DNA of 64,000 nt, taken from assembly GCA_905116865.2 (NCBI GenBank), contig CAJHNH020000546.1, positions 202,001-266,000 on the forward strand. Direction: 5' to 3'. The notes under the pieces were generated by a model. That model did not search any database. It saw nothing but the letters and a program-made list of their open reading frames with translations, and was not told the origin of the DNA. A program made the translations under genes and the position numbers. Positions 37,701 to 50,071 of the stretch are shown piece by piece; positions within the stretch are counted from its first letter, which is position 1, and every line of letters starts with the position of its first letter. This stretch comes from Candidula unifasciata (lineage: Eukaryota; Mollusca; Gastropoda; Stylommatophora; Geomitridae).

Positions 37701-40700
37701 CAAGTCCTGCGTACATGTCTGTGGCTTGAGACTGTGCTGAAGTGGGAACTCTGACGCCGGCCTAGTGGAATGAACGTTACTGCCCTTGTGCCATGATGTT
37801 GATCTGTTGTTTAAACCTTTCTACTTTTAGTTTTTGGTTGCTTTACTGCTGTACAAATTAATTTTTCTTTTCCTGGTAGTTTTTCTTAACTACAGCTGTC
37901 AGAATTTCAGCATTTATTTCTTTTGCATGTACCATATTCTCAACATTTCTGTCAGTTTTTGTCTTTCTAGATATCACTATGTAACCTACTAATTTTACCA
38001 TCATCATCATCAGCAGGTGCCTTACCGACTGGCGTGGGCTTCATGCCTCTCCACAATCTGTGATCTCCTGCAGCATGTATCAGTTCGCGTGCTGACGCAC
38101 TCCATGCCATGCAACAGCTGTCAAGAATCTTCTCTCGTTGTCTTCCTCTATCCCTTCTTCCACAGATCTTTCCAGTGGTCACAACACGTTCTATTTTCCC
38201 TCTTCTCACAACAAGGCTAAAAAATGATGACTGTCTCCTTCTGATGTCTGTGATAAGTTGTCTTCAGGCTCCCGCCTCTTTCAAAACCTCTTGGTTGCTC
38301 TTTTTAACTGTCCAATGTATTTTAAGCATTTATCTATAAAACCACATTTCTGAGGCCTCAATAAATTGTTTGGCCTGCCTACCGTTGTCCAAGATTCACA
38401 GCCATATGTTAAAACCGGATGTATTTAGCAAGCAAGAATTTTTTTTTATTCAAAACAATGTTTTCCCGAAATGAATTTAAATAATGCGGATACAAACAAT
38501 ACTTTGCACAATTTATTGCCAGGCATATTTCACTTGCTTTCATGAGCTTCCGGCGGCTATGAAACAGACACAATATATCGGAAGAAACTTTTCGCATTTC
38601 AGTTGAATTTATTCAGTTTTGTGCTTTATTTTATGTTGATGTAACTCTGCAGTAACACACCTGATGAGATATAGCGAAATATGCCTGGTAATAAATTGTG
38701 CAATGTATTGTTTGTATCCGCATTATTTAAACTCTTTTTATAACTTTGACAAAAATATATTGCATAAGATGTTCTGCATTTTATAAAATGCAGTTTTTTC
38801 TGTCCTATTTTGTTTCTTCTTTCAGTAATGCATCTTCCATCTGATGTTGTCCATGTGCCCAGATACTTAAACTTATGTACTTGTCCTAAAATAACACCAT
38901 CGACTTTTATTATTCATTTAGGAATAATTTGTTTCTTTGATACTACCATTTCTTCTGTCTTTCCATTATTCAGACTGAGGCCCATTCTTCCACTTACTAT
39001 CACCACAGTGCCTATCATTTCCAGTTTCTGACTTGTTGCTATCAAGACTGTGTCATCAGCACAGCGTAAATTGTTTATATTGTGCCCACCAACCACAATT
39101 CTGGGCATATCAATTAAAGCTCTCATTATATATAAAAAGCAAATTGGAGTTGTTAGTTTTCTTGGAAACTACCAAGCATTCAGCTTCGCCAATGTTATTA
39201 ATGATCTTCTTTCAATTTGCTCCCCTCTGCGACCAAGTCTAGATGTAAAAGCACTGTATCCATGCGTGTATATCTACCTGTGTGTGCATGAATAATATAC
39301 TGCATATGCATGGTACAACCTTGAACAAGGCAAAAACCTTGAAAACCCCCTTGAAATCCCTCGACAAATGTTAGTGAAATTGGTTACGAACTCTGACTTG
39401 TGAACTTTGGGGTGTTATTTGTTTGGAGAAAAACAAGCAATGAACAGTGATTTGAGAATTTACTGTAGGGAACTAAAATCAGCAGTAGAAGTTCAGAGTG
39501 ACTTTAGCTTTTTAATTTCTGGCACATTTTAAAATGGTCAGTATTTGACATAAAAATCAAGAATCATGCTGTACTTACTTGTATGGTATTTTAATCTGTA
39601 GTAAAATGTACCAGATTATTTCAGAATGTTCCCAGTTTTTGTTTTTATTTTATAAAGTTTAGTCTCAAAGCTGCATTAAGTCTGGTTTAATATAATTGAC
39701 CTTGATTTCCAGGTCAACTTGGATAAAAATGGGCATTGTCATGGGAGGTAAAAGTGAATAGCCTGATATTGACCACATCAGCCATCCAGTGCTGATTTGT
39801 CTGTAGCTAATATGTGCATAGTACCACATGCTGATGCAACACTAGTATTCTTCCTATATTTTTTAGTGTTTCAGGCGTATCCATGCTTCAATATTTTAAT
39901 TCCTTTTTCCCCCAAGGACTTCCTGTACATGATTCATTGAAGATGTGAATATAACATTTTGCACTCAGTGGTAGTAGGACTTCCTGTTGATGAAATAACT
40001 TATGCCTTAGCAATTTGCCCCCTCTCACTCACACTAACTCTTCTCTCTCACATACAACCAAAGTACTTTCTCATTTACATGCTGATTTAATTGTTGTTGT
40101 TCCAGGCTGCGGGAACCCCTACAAACCCACTGGAATTCTCGTGTGCCTATGTTAATTTACGTCGAAACATCCTGGAGGCGCACCATCTTCTGCTGTTGTC
40201 CTGCTTGTCCTTCAGTGCCAAACCTCCTCCTGCCATTTCAACGGCATTAGCATTAACCAATGAACAGGAAGGATTGAGGTGGACACATGTGGCTCAGCAG
40301 GTAAATACACCATGTTCTGTACAGTACAGTTTTGGGATGTAAACATTGGATTTTTCAGATTTGATGTGCTTCTAGCTTCTGGTCTAATATGGTGGATAGA
40401 CAGGCTATCTGTTTTAGTCTTGGCAAGTTTATTTATTTTTGGCCGGTTTTTATCTGTTGCATTTTATCAAATTTTTGGTCTGAAAATACAGTTTATCACC
40501 TAGCTACTAAGATGAGTTATGGTGCGACACTGTAAGCTGTGGATTTCATTTTGAGTGCTTTACGGCTGTGCCCAACATGGTTTGTGTTTTGAACTAAGAT
40601 TCAGAAAATGTTAACAGGCCTTTTGCCGCAGTACTGTGGTGCCTATTGTACTATTTCATGTACAGTCCCTGCTTTGATCGGCGATGGATAGCAAACTCAG

Positions 40701-43700
40701 TGGTGGATTGTGTGTGCTGGCATTATGCATTTAATCCATGTGAATGCTATTGATTTTGTTGAGACTGGGGTCCGCTTCAATTTTTTGACAAAGGAAGATA
40801 GACATTCTGAGTGGTTTTTGCTGCCACACATGAACATTCTGTGTGTTTTTTGCAACTGGGAATAACTCATTATAGCTTCCTGATTTTATTTTGTCCAGTG
40901 CCTCAAACCACTGAATGTAAAGTTGCCTAGTAAAACAACAGAAAGCCAACAAATTATGGGATTGGTTTGCAACATCCTTTTGAGAATATGCAAGTAACTA
41001 ATTTATCATTTGATTTGTTTACCTTTGTGTTCCAACAGAGCCCATCAGTACTTTTCTGTTTTAACAATTTTTTAATGGTTTGAGAAACATTCTTAACTTT
41101 CTTGTGTACTATATCTGGACTTAGTGAATAAGTTAAGTTTATTATAGAAGATCTAACATACACAAGTGGAATAATTCTGAGTACAAGACCAAATGGATAA
41201 ACATACAAGAAAGAATTAAATGGAGGTGATAAAATTAGAATTGAGCCAACATTTATCTTCAAGCAAAAGTGAGTCACTAAGCCACCATAATGAGCCCAAA
41301 GCATGTGACAGAAACTGCACCAGTTAGCTTTAGAGTACAGCAGATTTAGAAACCATTTTCTCAGTCTAGTAGTAAAGATAATGTCTGAGATTGTGTATTC
41401 ATGATTACATTCTTGTCTGCTACTTGTCCTCAGTTAGAAAAGTGCCTGAAAGATTACAACGAAGCAAGCTTGCTGGCATCAACACTGTACAAATCAGCAT
41501 TTGATGCTGACCCAGGTTCACTGTTGAACATCAATGTGTATCCTCCATTTAAAGTTTTTGTGTTTTGAAAATACTGCATTTGTACTTTTTGTTGTTTTAA
41601 ACTTGTCAGCCTTTTTTTTTAAACTTGTCAGTTACTTGAAATATTGTGTAAACAACTACAATTAACCAATGAGTTAGTGTATTTCTCTGATCTCATGTTT
41701 GTATTATTCCATTCAAGTAAAAAAAAAAAATCCTTTTCGTAGAATCACACCTTTGATATTTACACTCTTAATTTAGTTCTCAGTATGATCTCAGTTATTA
41801 TTATTTTTAACTCCTCTTCACTGCCATACAGAGTTTTCCTTAGTTGATTAAGTTGGCCAGTATATCTTTCTTACATGGTTTAATAAGAAAGAAAAAACAT
41901 ACAGAACATGTTAAGCATATTGCTGACTAAATCCACATTAGTGGAAGCCTGTATGTGTATTTACGAATCAGCTTGATGGGAAGAGTTTGATCTGTTGCTG
42001 CTGGTTAAGATGAGAATAGCCATCATTGTTTTGATTCTGTTCTTTTAATTACTTTGATGGTTATCTTTTTCTTTCTCTTTGAATTACTTTGATAGTTGTC
42101 TTTTTTTTCTGTCTCTTTGAATTACTTTGATAGTTGTCTATTTCTTTCTCTTTCAATTACTTTGATAGCTGTCTTTTTTTTTCCTGTCTCTTTGAATTAC
42201 TTTGTTAGTTGTCTATTTCTTTCTCTTTTAATTACTTTGATAGCTGTCTTTTTCTTTCTTTTTTAATTACTTTAATAGTTGTCTTTTTCTTTCTCTTTTA
42301 ATTACTTTGATAGCTGTTTTTTTCTTTCTTTTTTAATTACTTTGATAGTTGTCTTTTTCTTTCTCTTTTAATTACTTTGATAGCTGTTTTTCTTTTTTCT
42401 TTTTTAATTACTTTGATAGTTGTCTTTTTTTTTTTTTTAATATTAATCACTGATAGTTGTCTTTTCTTTGTCTTTTAATCACTGATAGTTGTCTTTTTCT
42501 TTGTCTTTTAATCACTGATAGTTGTCTTTTTCTTCTGTCTGTAATTACATAATTTTCCTGTTAAGCTTGTGTCAGGTGTTTGAAATCATAGTTGCTCTGA
42601 AACTTCAACCTCAACTGTATAGTTAGAATGGACTTGGCCTGTGAATTGGTCTGTGACAGCTTCAATATCATGGCCTATTTGGATAATGATATTCATGACT
42701 TCCTGACATTGTTATGTCATCTGTATATTAGTCATTTGTCAAGTACTGCCCAGGTCATGTGTTAGTTTCACATACAATTTGCTATTTGTGGCAATGCTTC
42801 TTTTTAGTGTGCACCAGCTGTAAACTCTGGTGGATGAGTTTTTGTTGCTCATTCATTTCTCGGCTTTGGTCTTTTTCCAGAACTTAAGTTTTAGGTGCAC
42901 GTGCATTTTATTGATCTGGCTTGTTTGTATGCTAACCGCTGGTTCGGTTCCTCATCTCTCAGGCAGATGCACCCCAGCTTCAGAGAAAATACCTCTAATT
43001 AACTGCTTTTACCAAGAAGGCTAACCCGGTCAGCAAATGCCCGCAGAAGTCAGATGTGTTGAGGACAGCAAGTCAATTCGGCATTTTTTTTTTTTAAACC
43101 TGGGTGTAGCTCCAGAAACCCACAGGGGAATATGGCAGGGCCATATGAAAGGACATGAATTGTCTCTTGTGAAATACCTTAAGTCTTCAGGTTATGATCT
43201 AAGCCCAAATACAAATGGATTCCATGCACTTTCATGCAAATTATCTGTCAAGGATGTGTGTTTTTTCCCTATCATCTGTTTAATTTTTTGGTGTTATATT
43301 TGAATTCTCAAATTCATAGATTCACAAATTTTTTTTTTTTTTTTTCGTTTTTAAATCCTACACGTTACATATTATTTTTTTAATCTATGTCCAGTGACAG
43401 TAAAATACCTAAAACCTCAACAAGAAACTTTACCAAACTAGGTCTAATTCCAGACAGTTCATATATGCTGTGCCGAATCATCATCTAGTTAAATGTTTGT
43501 TGCCCTGTTTGCAGCTGTACACTATCAGCACTGGGTTCTGAGCATGGAGAGGGAGAGGAGAACCTTACAACACAGGGCGCATGATAGAGATGTACTTTAG
43601 TACTAGGTGGGAGCAGATATTGCCTAGCCATATTTAATAACTGGAACAACCTCAGCACATAATAGTTATAACTGAGCCTTCTACACCAGTGCTTCTCAAT

Positions 43701-46700
43701 TAGATAAGACCCTTCGACCCCTCTTATTTTCACAAATCTGCCACTGATCCCACACTTTTTAATAGTATATATTTGATTTTGAAAAGACTAAATCTGTATT
43801 AGAATAGCACCAAACAGTTTTTTCCTTAAAATGATATCACCCTTAAATTTGCACCATGGACCCCGGCAACCTGCCTCTTATTGTCATTGTACATTCTTAT
43901 AGAGAAATGTCATCCATCTTTTGATGTTACTTTCCCACTTGTTTTGCTTGCTTGCCTGCCTTCACCTTTTACATTCAGATTGTTTTTGTTATAATGTGAT
44001 ATATTTAATTAACTGTATCTTTCAACCATAGTCTGTGTAACAAATGTTTTATTTTCCACATACAAAAAAACCCTTAACTTAGCAACAGACTTCAGCAATG
44101 CTGTGACTGCATGAAATCAGTCATATCTACAATTATTTCTACTATTCACACTGGGTGAGTAGTTAACGTATCTCATATTTTTACTGAACTGTACTCAGTT
44201 TTAATATATCTCTGTCTCCTCCCTTTCTAATCTCTCTTCTGCCCCCATCTCCCTCTCTCTGTCTCTGTGCACGAGCTTGTATGTTTATTTGAGTTAGTGG
44301 GACTGAGCCTCGAGAGGCAAGGGGTAAGAAGTGTTGGTGTTGTGGGTAGTCGTTTCCCCCCCCCCCCCCCCCCCCCTTACTTCACCCCAGGTCTAGTGAA
44401 TATCTATTCACGAAAGAATCATCCATTGCAGTGTCAGCCTCTTGACCTAGCATAACCTCATTTACCCCAAGACCATTGTGTGTGGCAAAGAGCCACACCC
44501 TCCCCGAGGTAGTCCTGGTAACCGAGGGTGTGAATCCCCAGGCAAAACACAATGGATCTAGAGGAGCAAACCTCGATAAAAAACCTGGTGCACCACACCG
44601 CACTGCCCCCTGTGGGAGGGAAGGAGCCGGAGGGATGCTGAACAGTCTTAGGAGTGGAAACAAGTATGCTAACCCCCTGAATACCGGAAACTATCGTGAA
44701 GGCACAGGGACGTGATGATCCATTTGCCCCAACTACTCATGCTTATAGCCAAGAAGAGCTCAGCAAAACCTGCAGGCAATCTGCCGGGAATGAGCACACT
44801 GTGAGCCCCACTTTAGCTATGTGTCAAAGGGAAATGTCTAAGAACTGACACAGCGCACTTCTAGCTGCTGTCTGGGGAGGGAGGTAATCCACAGACACCC
44901 CAGCACCACAATGCCATAAACATGAAAGAGTCTAAATTTAATCTATCAGTCTGTGTTGGATGTTTGTGTGTTTATGTGCATGTTTACACATGCATGAATC
45001 TCTTCTTTTCTCCCTGTCCTCACTCTCTTTTTTTTCCATTTCCCCTGTCTGTTTCTTCTCTCTCCCTCTCTTACCACTCTCTTGACTACTCAGTCATACT
45101 TAAAGCTGGTGAGCAGACAGTACAGTTTGCTAGTCAGCACCAACTGTAACTCTGTATTTCGCAGGGAGCAGATTGTTAAATTTCAGTACATTGTTATTTT
45201 ATTATTTGTGATATTTGCATTTTCATACATTTTTTAAATAACTTTCATTTTTTACAAATATTTTTTTAGGTTTAATTTCTTTTCAGCTTAAGACATTCTA
45301 GAATTTGTATGTATCCACTAGCCCAAATATCTTTTGAGTAATTTAACTGCTTCTATAAATATGTTTTTTCTCCATACTTAAGTCTTGTATTGTTTTGTAA
45401 ATTATGGTTTGTATGTCACTATTACTTTTTGTCACCTCAGCTAATTCCTGACTTTATTAATTTCAGGAAGAGCAACCTGGGTGAGCGACAGTTTATGACG
45501 TCAGTAAAAGATGAAATGAAATCCTACATGTCATCAGGGGTCAGCTCTGTTATCAGTGTCATGAAGGATATCTCTGCCGCCATGGACAAACTGTTGCCAG
45601 ATAACAGTTCCACAGGAGCTATTTCATATAAGGTTTCATTTACAGCTGAATTCTTCACTTTGCGTCTGTTTTTCTTTTTGAATGACTTTCATTTCATTCA
45701 CAGTTTTGATGAACTGTAAATAGCAGACCACTTTTTTTGTTACAACTACATTAAAGCATCTTGGCACTTAGGTCATGCCCACATATGCTCTGTCTCTCCC
45801 ATCAGAGGTCAAAGAGTTGGATGTTGATTGTCTTTCTGAAACAAAACCACATGTCAAAGCCATTCTCAGTTTCAGTCACTGACAGTTTCCTACTTTACAT
45901 CCCTCTTTAGTGACCATGATGAAGATTGTTTATTAGGATACAATATCCCTTATATCAGGACTCTTCAACAAGCGGCCCGCAGGCCAAATCTGGCCCGCCG
46001 AGGCCTAGCACGTGACACACGTATTATTGCCAGTTGTATTGTTTTAATGATCTTTCTATACTGGGGCTCATGCTTCTGGTCCGTGACGATCTCGCTTTTC
46101 AAAATTGTGGCCCTCAAGTAAACTTAGTTGACATCCCTGTCTTATATACATGTGCAATAAATATGTGCTAAAAGAAGAAAAAAGCTACTGGTTGTGAATA
46201 AATTGAGGACCCATAAGAAGCAATATAGAAACTTCAGGTCACAGACAGATTTTAGAATAAGCAGCAGTGTTTTATAATTTGTGTTCTATATACAGATAAT
46301 TATTGTTATCATCATGTGTAGAAATAGTCATTGGTTTAACCCTGTCGTTGAGCCACATCATTTCTGTTGATGGACCCAGCAGTTCATTTTGTTTGCAATT
46401 ACATCTATATAAATATGTATGTGTGTGTCTGAACATTTCACTTGATGGACCCAGCAGTTCATTTTGTTTGCAATTACATCTATATAAATAAATGAAAGAA
46501 TATTTCAGTTGATGGACCCAGCAGTTCATTTTGTTCACAATTACATCTATATGTATATATGTCTGAACATTTCAGTTGATGGACCCAGCAGTTCATTTTG
46601 TTCACAATTACATCTGTATGTATATATGTCTGAACATTTCAGTTGATGGACCCAGCAGTTCATTTTGTTCAGAATTACATCTATATGTATATATGTTAGA

Positions 46701-49700
46701 ACATTTCAGTTGATGGACCCAGCAGTTCATTTTGTTTACAGTTACATCTTTGTTTGTATATGTCTGAACATTTCAGCTGATGGACATCCTGTCATGGTCG
46801 GTGGCAAGTTTTGTCAGAGCATCCCCAAGTTACCCGAGGTTTTTCTACCAGACATTGCAGAACACAGTTATCAAGGTATTTAACTGAAGTTGGCTGTTTT
46901 CTTTTCATTGTCACAAAGTAATAATATCCCTGTGTGGGTTCTAGGGCCCTATTATAGGGAAAACCAGAATAGACCCACTGCCTACCCAAAAGCATGTCGT
47001 AAGAGTCAACTAATTAGGAGCTTCCTTGAAAGACGAAATTCATCTGCCTGTGAGGCAAGGAACCAACAATCTGCACAAAAATGAGTCAGATCCGTCAAAC
47101 AGATGTACACAACATACTCAGGTTCTGAACAGGACTGCAGTCCATAAGTGGACGAACAACCAGAACTTTCCGCTGAAGTTTACAGCCGGTAAACGTGAAG
47201 AAGAAGAGGAAGACAAAGTAATTGTTTTTCATATTATTCTCATAAACATTGTTCTGTGTTTTGGCTAATGAAACCATAGTAGAAATGCAACAATGGTAGG
47301 GTTCCAAAAACAATTGTAAGAATGTTGTAAAGGGATGTAAGGGACACCCTTGAGTAATCAAGGGGAAGCAATTGAGGATCTCAGGGTATGAGAACACGGG
47401 GAAAGGAACGAAAACCTTAACATTAGAGCATCAGAAGTGTGAAAACAAAGATAAGTAAGCAGTGATCTTGAAGTTTTTGGTTGTTAGGATTATTTTTGTG
47501 ACATCAAGAAGAAAAAACCTAGATAAATTTAAACCAACCAACACAGTGTCTTAGAAAGAGCATAAGAAATGTTTAAACCTTCCCCAAAAGTTAACAGAGA
47601 AAAGGGGAGAAGAAACATTTATGCAGTTTACACTCTATTCAGTAATTAGCCATTGAGGTTAAATATCATGAACAATTGTTGGTTTCTTCATAAATATTGT
47701 GATACGAATTGAGTTTAATCAAGAATTGACATCACATCACTCGGGGCATTCCCATGCATGCTCCGTCCTCATTATCAGCAGCCAGCGCAGGGTTCCAATA
47801 CTCATGGTACTGGTCTCAATCTGGTTATGTGTCCGTCTTGCCTTTCTCCTGAGTGTAGTGAGCCGGCCAGACCCTCTGGTTACACCCCGATGCCTCATTC
47901 TCTCCAGGCCATAAGATATGCCCTTGCTACAACAACAAAAATTAATGAAATGAAAACTATCTATATTGTATGTAGGTTGTAGTTGTCAGGCTTGACAAGA
48001 GGATATAAGCTGCAGATGAATGGGTAAACAATCATGAATTTGCTTCATCGCTTTAAAAAAAAATTATTCACTTGTGTAAAGTTGCTAAGTAAGCTTTTCA
48101 GAAACTAACGTCAACCCTGTCTGTGGTCATGCCTGGCACTAAAGTCACCAGTGGTGGGAGCAGCGAAAACTACTAGCCTGCTGCTGTTCCCTGATCGCAC
48201 CAGCCAACCCCACCTTCCCATGGTGCACCATGAGGACAAAGGCTAATAGAGAAAATGGCCTTCTGGAGAAGGTTGGGCTTTGCCTAGGCTAATCATAGTA
48301 TCTTGAACTGACAATCGGACGTCCCTCTAATATTTTGAGCTGAAAACAGGATTCTCAAGCAAGTCACTTTAACCCCAGCCCACTACAAAATATATTTTAG
48401 AATTTATTATCATTGTTATTACTGTTACTATTATTTTTGTTTTCATTAAAAATTTCTGAAACTGTTAACTCTAATAAGGTGTACAGATATAAATATATGT
48501 TTTATTTTCAAGCTTATTTTTTTTATAAAACGTGACAATATGCATTATTTGTTTTGAGTACCGGTGGGGTGGCCAGGGCATGCCAAACGAGACTGCCCTA
48601 ATGAAATTGGGTTGTATGGTCACCATAGCTTTGAAATTGAAATTGTGCCAGAGATGCACCGTGTTGACTGCTAAATCTGATGATGTTTTACTGGCTTGGT
48701 GATTGTCCAGTGCACCTGACTGGCAGAGGTAGAGGGAACTGATGAGACAGTCAGCAGCAAATGGTGACACAAGGTCCCCTGGGATTTTGATGAAAGTCCA
48801 CCCATCTATTTGCAGTTAAGAGGTATTGGGCAGGTGGTATTAGGGCCACATTTAGAATTTCGGAGTAACATATAAAAGTTAAATGTTCGGTTTCATATCA
48901 TCTACCATTTTAGACCTTTTGTCAATGTTGTAACCAGTAAATTTTGCTTGTTAGATTGACTGAATTTATTTTCAACATAGTCCTCTCCATGAACTTGATT
49001 GTGACTTCCATCACAGCTGGCAGTATCACCACAACAGAGTCCTAATCAGGAGCCCATTCCCCTGCGAGCTGACACGCATTTGTCTTTGAAAGTTGAAGGA
49101 GTGGTTCAGCTGGGAGAACGGCCAGCACTTTTCAGAGAAGTCAGCTCAGTTGTAATCTCGGTCAGCACTAACCTTGTTACCCGCAGCACATCTACAGTGC
49201 CCACTGGCAAGGTGAGTGTGTTGAACATAACAAAAGTAGAGATAGTTCTGTATCTGATTCTGACAATGGGGTATAAAGTGTTAGGCCATCTCTTGTCTGA
49301 GTCATAACATTAGGTGGAGCAGAGGGTTCCTTTTCCCATCATCCTCCCAGGAAAATCCTACAATGGGTTGGTAGCCATTTTATGAGATGGGTTTGATCCC
49401 AGAGCCATACTTATTGGGAAAAAATAATCCTGCCACTGTCTGGAGCTGTATCCAGACCTGTCTTGGCAGACAAGGGCACTAAGATGCTATAACTCTCAGT
49501 CTTCAGCATGACTACTTAAAATATAAAACTTTAGGAAAGTCAAGAAACAAGTTATCTAGACCATTCATGTTAGCTAATCTATATTTATCTTGCTTTGTCT
49601 ATAATTTTTCAGTTAGCCTCAGCTTAAATTTCACAGTTGAAGAACCCCACTCCAGTATGGTGCTCAAGACTAATCAACATCCAGCCTATGTAGAGCCATT

Positions 49701-50033
49701 CCTGATTTACGGAACTCAATCACGGACAGTCGGCTGATCAGTGAAAAAATTATAAGGGGTTGTTTTATACAATTTGAAGAACACATTGGACAGATAAAAA
49801 GCATAAGAAAGATGTCTTGAAAGAACTCATGAAAGGGGGATGTGTAGAGGAAGATCAAGCAAGATGTGGATAGTTTGGTATCAAAGCATACAGGAAGATC
49901 TGTATTACAAATGGTTGATGGTACACAAGGCAGGTCAGTGTAGACAGATTACCAGCACCATATAATGAATGTAACCCTTTAAAACGTTTGTTCATTGGTT
50001 TGTTCTTTTTTATGAACTGTTTACATGTGCATG

Positions 50034-50071
<38 letters not shown>

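Larger units (their letters stand above)
37980..39140 (-). pseudogene. LINE reverse transcriptase relic, minus strand, split by PLE termini
   Basis: Minus strand from the right: [53 protein letters not shown] (palm with CADD in place of F/YADD), then beyond an insertion [29 protein letters not shown] and [11 protein letters not shown]. Same family as 6340-6995. The segment 38430-38745 is a separate PLE-derived insertion. Confidence 0.72.

Noticed and set aside
41434..41535. Exon 14 ending at 41535 with exon 15 starting at 44099
   Set aside because: Phase-compatible alternative, but it drops four residues that align one-to-one with human; kept as second choice.
46777..46883. Frame [14 protein letters not shown] as the INTS7 exon 17 protein
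   Set aside because: Longer open frame, but the wrong phase; the LMDILSW...RFFYQ frame joins both neighbours in phase and matches the family.
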